Positions 6,703 through 8,964 of a stretch of DNA of 8,964 nucleotides are shown piece after piece. The notes under the pieces were generated by a model. The model did not search any database. It was given only the letters and a program-made list of their open reading frames with translations, and was not told the origin of the DNA. This DNA is from an uncultured Collinsella sp. (lineage in GTDB: Bacteria; Actinomycetota; Coriobacteriia; Coriobacteriales; Coriobacteriaceae), in NCBI GenBank assembly GCA_900755005.1, contig CAAEEX010000109.1, forward strand, positions 1-8,964, given 5' to 3'. A program made the translations under genes and the position numbers. Every line of letters begins with the position of its first letter. Positions within the stretch are counted from its first letter, which is position 1.

Positions 6703-7446
6703 CTACTCCTCCCCTCGGGCGGTGGCCAGCGCCTGGGCCAGCATAAAGTTGCCCTCGTAGAGCGCACGACCGGTAATGGCGCCCTCGATGGCATCCTCGC
6801 CCACCGCGGCAAGCGCGCGGATGTCGTCGAGCGTCGAGATGCCGCCCGACGCCACGACGGGAAAGCCCGCGACCTGCGCCACATGGCGATACGCCGCCAC
6901 GTCGATGCCCGTCTGCATACCGTCGCGCGCGATGTCGGTGTAGACCAGGTGCTTAAAGCCCAACTCAGTGAGCTGCGCCACGGCGTCGTCGAGTGCCACG
7001 CCCGCGCCGTCGCGCCAGCCGTTCACCTTGACCTGGCCATCGCGCGCAGCGATGTCTGCCACCAGCAGCTCGCCAAAGCCGCGAGCTGCCACCTCGGCAA
7101 AACCCGGCTCGGTCACCAGCACGGTGCCCAGCGCGATACGGCGAGCACCATAGCCGGCCAGCTCGTCGATGCGCGCGAGCGAGCGGACGCCGCCGCCCAC
7201 GTCCACGGACAGACCGTCGACGCCGCAGATGGCCTTAATCGCTGCTGAATTGGCAGCGCACGCGTCCTCGTCCTCGCCAAAGGCAGCGGACAGGTCGACG
7301 ACGTGCACCCAGCTCGCGCCCTGCTCGGCAAACGAGCGGGCGACGGCCACGGGGTCGTCGGAATATACCTTGCAGCGGCTGCGGTCGCCGCGCTCCAGGC
7401 GCACGACCTTGCCGCCGATCAAATCGATTGCGGGAAACAGAATCAT
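6703..7446 (-). CDS. hisA: ProFAR isomerase HisA
   Basis: This 247-residue TIM-barrel isomerase converts ProFAR to PRFAR, the fourth step. It begins MILFPAIDLIGGKVVRL; conserved acidic residues are Asp8 (PAIDLIGG), Asp131 (LLVADIAARDG) and Asp171 (VYTDIARDGMQTG). Phosphate-binding segments are SVDVGGGVRS (80-89) and VVASGGIST (197-205). In actinobacteria such as Streptomyces and Mycobacterium the same fold can be the dual HisA/TrpF enzyme PriA. The sequence alone cannot exclude that here, but an operon with hisF and hisH fits either. It overlaps hisH by 4 bp (ATGA) and is followed by hisF after 3 bp. Confidence 0.95.
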   Translation of the reverse strand: MILFPAIDLIGGKVVRLERGDRSRCKVYSDDPVAVARSFAEQGASWVHVVDLSAAFGEDEDACAANSAAIKAICGVDGLSVDVGGGVRSLARIDELAGYGARRIALGTVLVTEPGFAEVAARGFGELLVADIAARDGQVKVNGWRDGAGVALDDAVAQLTELGFKHLVYTDIARDGMQTGIDVAAYRHVAQVAGFPVVASGGISTLDDIRALAAVGEDAIEGAITGRALYEGNFMLAQALATARGEE

Positions 7447-8144
7447 CGGCCGGCCCCCTCGACGATGCTCACGAAGTTCTTAAGGATGCGCTGACCCAGC
7501 GCGGAGGATTTCTCGGGATGGAACTGGCAGCCCCACACGTTGCCGTGGCGCACGATGCACGGGAAGCTCCGCGTGTAGTGTGTGCGCGCCAGAACATCGG
7601 CGGCATCGGCATCGTCGGCCACCGCATAGCTGTGGGTGAAGTACATATTGGCGCCCTCGGCAAAACCGGCAAGCAGTGGATCGGCCGCACCGGCGGGCGT
7701 CATGTGAACCTGGTCCCACCCCACGTGCGGCACCTTCAGGCGGCTCGACTCCAGGCGCGTGCACGAGCCGCGCATGATGCCCAGGCCATCGACCCAGGGG
7801 CCACCGGCCTGCTCGGAGGCATCGTCGTCCGCGTCCGCACCCTCGTCCACAGGCACGCCCTCGTTGCCGCGCTCAAAAAACAGCTGAAGGCCCAGGCAGA
7901 TGCCGAGCAGCGGAGTTCCGGCGGCACCGGCGTCGAGCACCGCGTCCGCCTCGCCGCCCTCGCGCATAAAGGCAATCGCGTCGTAGAACGCACCCACGCC
8001 CGGGATGACCAGGCCGTCGGCAGCGCGAATCTGCTCCGGATCGTCCGACGTGCAGGCAACGGCGCCGGCACGCGCAAGCCCGCGCACCACGCTCGACAGA
8101 TTGCCCTTGTGGTAGTCGACCACCACGATCTTCGGTTCGCCCAC
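7443..8144 (-). CDS. hisH: Imidazole glycerol phosphate synthase glutaminase subunit HisH
   Basis: This 233-residue class I glutamine amidotransferase feeds ammonia to HisF. The triad is Cys83 (GICLGLQ), His209 and Glu211 (QFHPEKS). The family segments KIVVVDYHKGNLSSV, GLVIPGVGAF and KVPHVGW are present. The chosen start is a GTG at 8144 with AGGGAGG 5 nt upstream, giving VGEPKIVVVDY. The longer frame from an ATG at 8237 would encode part of the adjacent repeat and is rejected. It is longer than usual (about 200) because of an acidic, low-complexity insertion at about residues 94-117 (with DEGADADDDASE) between the Cys elbow and the conserved PHVGW segment. Its end overlaps hisA by 4 bp. Confidence 0.93.
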   Translation of the reverse strand: MGEPKIVVVDYHKGNLSSVVRGLARAGAVACTSDDPEQIRAADGLVIPGVGAFYDAIAFMREGGEADAVLDAGAAGTPLLGICLGLQLFFERGNEGVPVDEGADADDDASEQAGGPWVDGLGIMRGSCTRLESSRLKVPHVGWDQVHMTPAGAADPLLAGFAEGANMYFTHSYAVADDADAADVLARTHYTRSFPCIVRHGNVWGCQFHPEKSSALGQRILKNFVSIVEGAGR

Positions 8145-8149
8145 GCGAC

Positions 8150-8156
8150 CCTCCCT
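8150..8156 (-). promoter_or_regulatory. Shine-Dalgarno that decides the hisH start
   Basis: On the - strand this reads AGGGAGG, 5 nt before the GTG at 8144. The ATG at 8237 has no comparable site and lies within the repeat region. No ATG lies in frame between the site and the conserved VVVDY segment. Confidence 0.65.
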
Positions 8157-8171
8157 TATCTCATCGTCCAA

Positions 8172-8286
8172 AACCTGCCAAAAAGGGACAGGTTTATTTT
8201 GGTCGGTTAAACGTTCACCCAACACTCGAGACAGCATTTCCGCAGATAAAACCTGCCAAAATAAACCTGTCCCTTTTTGGTAGGTT
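8172..8286. repeat. Inverted pair of 37-nt REP-like units between hisB and hisH
   Basis: The inner arms 8178-8202 and 8256-8280 are perfect 25-bp reverse complements; imperfect extensions widen them to 8172-8208 and 8250-8286. Each 37-nt unit is a 12-nt imperfect palindromic flank (AACCTGCCAAAA type), a 13-nt core AGGGACAGGTTTA (8184-8196; inverted at 8262-8274) and the opposite 12-nt flank. The central spacer, 8209-8249, is 41 nt. Core length and sequence match the cores of the composite repeat at 4960-5097, while the flanking palindromes differ. The right end overlaps the hisB TAA stop. The element sits inside the his transcript and would fold strongly in RNA. Confidence 0.9.
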
Positions 8287-8872
8287 ACAGCGAGCCCTTG
8301 GTGCTGGGGATGCCTTGCACGCGGGGGTCCAGCTCGCAGGCATGGCGCATCGTGCGGCCCACGGCCTTAAAGGCGGCCTCGATAATGTGGTGCGAGTTGC
8401 CGCCCACCAGCTCGCGCACGTGGAGCGTGAGCTTGGCATCGCGCGCAAAGGCGTAGAAGAACTCAACGGCCAGCTCGGTATCGAAGCTGCCCACGCGCTC
8501 GGTCGGCACGGGCAGCTCGCAATAGGCCTGCCCGCGGCCCGAGATGTCTACGGCAGCCATCACGAGCGTCTCGTCCATGGCAATCGCCGCGTCGGCAAAG
8601 CGCGTGATGCCCGCCTTGTCGCCCAGCGCCTGGCAAAACGCCTCGCCCAGCACAATGCCCGTGTCCTCGACAGTGTGGTGCGCGTCGACTTCCACGTCTC
8701 CCACCGCATGCACCGTCAAATCAAACAGACCGTGGCGACCAAAGGCGTTGAGCATGTGGTCGAAAAACGGCACGCCGGTCGAAATGTCGCACACACCGGT
8801 TCCGTCCAGGTCGAGCTTTACGACAATGTCGGTCTCCCCCGTCTTACGGGTTACCTCGGCATAACGGCCCAT
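8285..8872 (-). CDS. hisB: Imidazoleglycerol-phosphate dehydratase HisB (monofunctional)
   Basis: This 195-residue Mn2+-dependent enzyme dehydrates IGP to imidazole acetol phosphate. Family motifs are STGVPFFDHML (31-41), DAHHTVED (63-70), GGNSHHIIEAAFKA (157-170) and the C-terminal IPSTKG (188-193). There is no N-terminal HAD phosphatase domain as in the E. coli bifunctional protein, so histidinol phosphatase must come from elsewhere; the PHP enzyme at 4049-4960 is the obvious candidate. The start ATG follows the hisC TAG directly, with AGGAGG 8 nt upstream inside hisC. The stop codon lies at the edge of the inverted repeat that separates it from hisH. Confidence 0.97.
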   Translation of the reverse strand: MGRYAEVTRKTGETDIVVKLDLDGTGVCDISTGVPFFDHMLNAFGRHGLFDLTVHAVGDVEVDAHHTVEDTGIVLGEAFCQALGDKAGITRFADAAIAMDETLVMAAVDISGRGQAYCELPVPTERVGSFDTELAVEFFYAFARDAKLTLHVRELVGGNSHHIIEAAFKAVGRTMRHACELDPRVQGIPSTKGSL

Positions 8873-8964
8873 CTACATCTCCTCCTTCACCAGCGCGGCA
8901 AACGCAGCCAGCACCTCGTCGTTTTCCTGCGGGGTACCCACGGTAATGCGCAGGCAGTCCGCGA
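8873..8964 (-). CDS. hisC: Histidinol-phosphate aminotransferase HisC, C-terminal end only
   Basis: Thirty codons plus stop are visible on the - strand before the window ends. The peptide ADCLRITVGTPQENDEVLAA followed by FAALVKEEM is the characteristic C-terminus of the PLP-dependent HisC/aminotransferase class I family (the Arg in LRITVG contacts the substrate carboxyl or phosphate in this family). The stop TAG (8873-8875) is immediately followed by the hisB ATG. The short fragment and position in the operon make HisC the best call; another class I aminotransferase is unlikely. Confidence 0.88.
   Translation of the reverse strand, partial: ADCLRITVGTPQENDEVLAAFAALVKEEM

Noticed and set aside
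5821..7248. 475-codon open frame on the + strand, antisense to hisF and hisA
   Set aside because: It is a mirror of GC-rich codon bias in two clear genes. Its peptide is His/Arg/Ala-rich with no domain, and it runs through the intergenic hairpin.
7428..8210. 260-codon open frame on the + strand, antisense to hisH
   Set aside because: It is the antisense shadow of hisH and reads into the left repeat unit. It has no recognisable motifs.
8145..8237. N-terminal extension of HisH from an ATG at 8237
   Set aside because: The extra 31 codons translate repeat sequence, while a strong ribosome site precedes the GTG at 8144.
8203..8249. Internal promoter for hisHAFIE in the repeat spacer
   Set aside because: On the - strand a TTGGGT is followed 17 nt later by AAATAA, but the -10 match is only two of six, too weak to call.

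Overview
The window is a GC-rich, gene-dense chromosomal stretch. Its gene content, protein sequence style and GC-rich codon use fit an actinobacterium of the Coriobacteriia, most likely Collinsella or a close relative. That assignment is inference from protein resemblance, not a search result. No phage, plasmid, CRISPR, tRNA or rRNA genes are visible.

Left part, + strand (1-3803). A very long fused ABC exporter, cut at its 5' end by the window edge, carries two complete transmembrane-plus-ATPase halves. The first half resembles CydD and the second CydC, the cysteine/glutathione exporter needed to assemble cytochrome bd. Its last codons overlap by 73 bp the start of a small cysteine-rich protein of the YgbA family ('nitrous oxide-stimulated promoter' family). 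The pair looks translationally coupled and points to redox or nitrosative stress. A gap of about 245 bp follows, with a perfect 23-bp inverted repeat and a second small hairpin.

Middle (4049-4960, + strand). A PHP-family histidinol-phosphate phosphatase runs towards the histidine operon.

Right part, - strand (8964 down to 5093). This is a histidine biosynthesis operon in the order hisC (C-terminal end only), hisB, hisH, hisA, hisF, hisI, hisE. HisB is the dehydratase alone, without the phosphatase domain of the enterobacterial fusion, so the convergent PHP phosphatase probably supplies the missing step. hisC/hisB and hisH/hisA/hisF are tightly packed (0 bp, -4 bp, +3 bp). The hisB-hisH and hisF-hisI gaps are occupied by structured repeats.

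The most unusual content is intergenic. Between the phosphatase and hisE lies a 138-bp element made of five 13-nt cores related to NGGGAC...CTT. They are spaced exactly 27 bp apart, three in one orientation and two in the other, with palindromic ACTAGT linkers between the outer ones. Between hisB and hisH lies an inverted pair of 37-nt units with the same 13-nt core but different flanking palindromes. Both elements begin at stop codons. They look like diverged members of one REP/BIME-like family. A third element, a nested hairpin of about 95 nt, sits between hisF and hisI.
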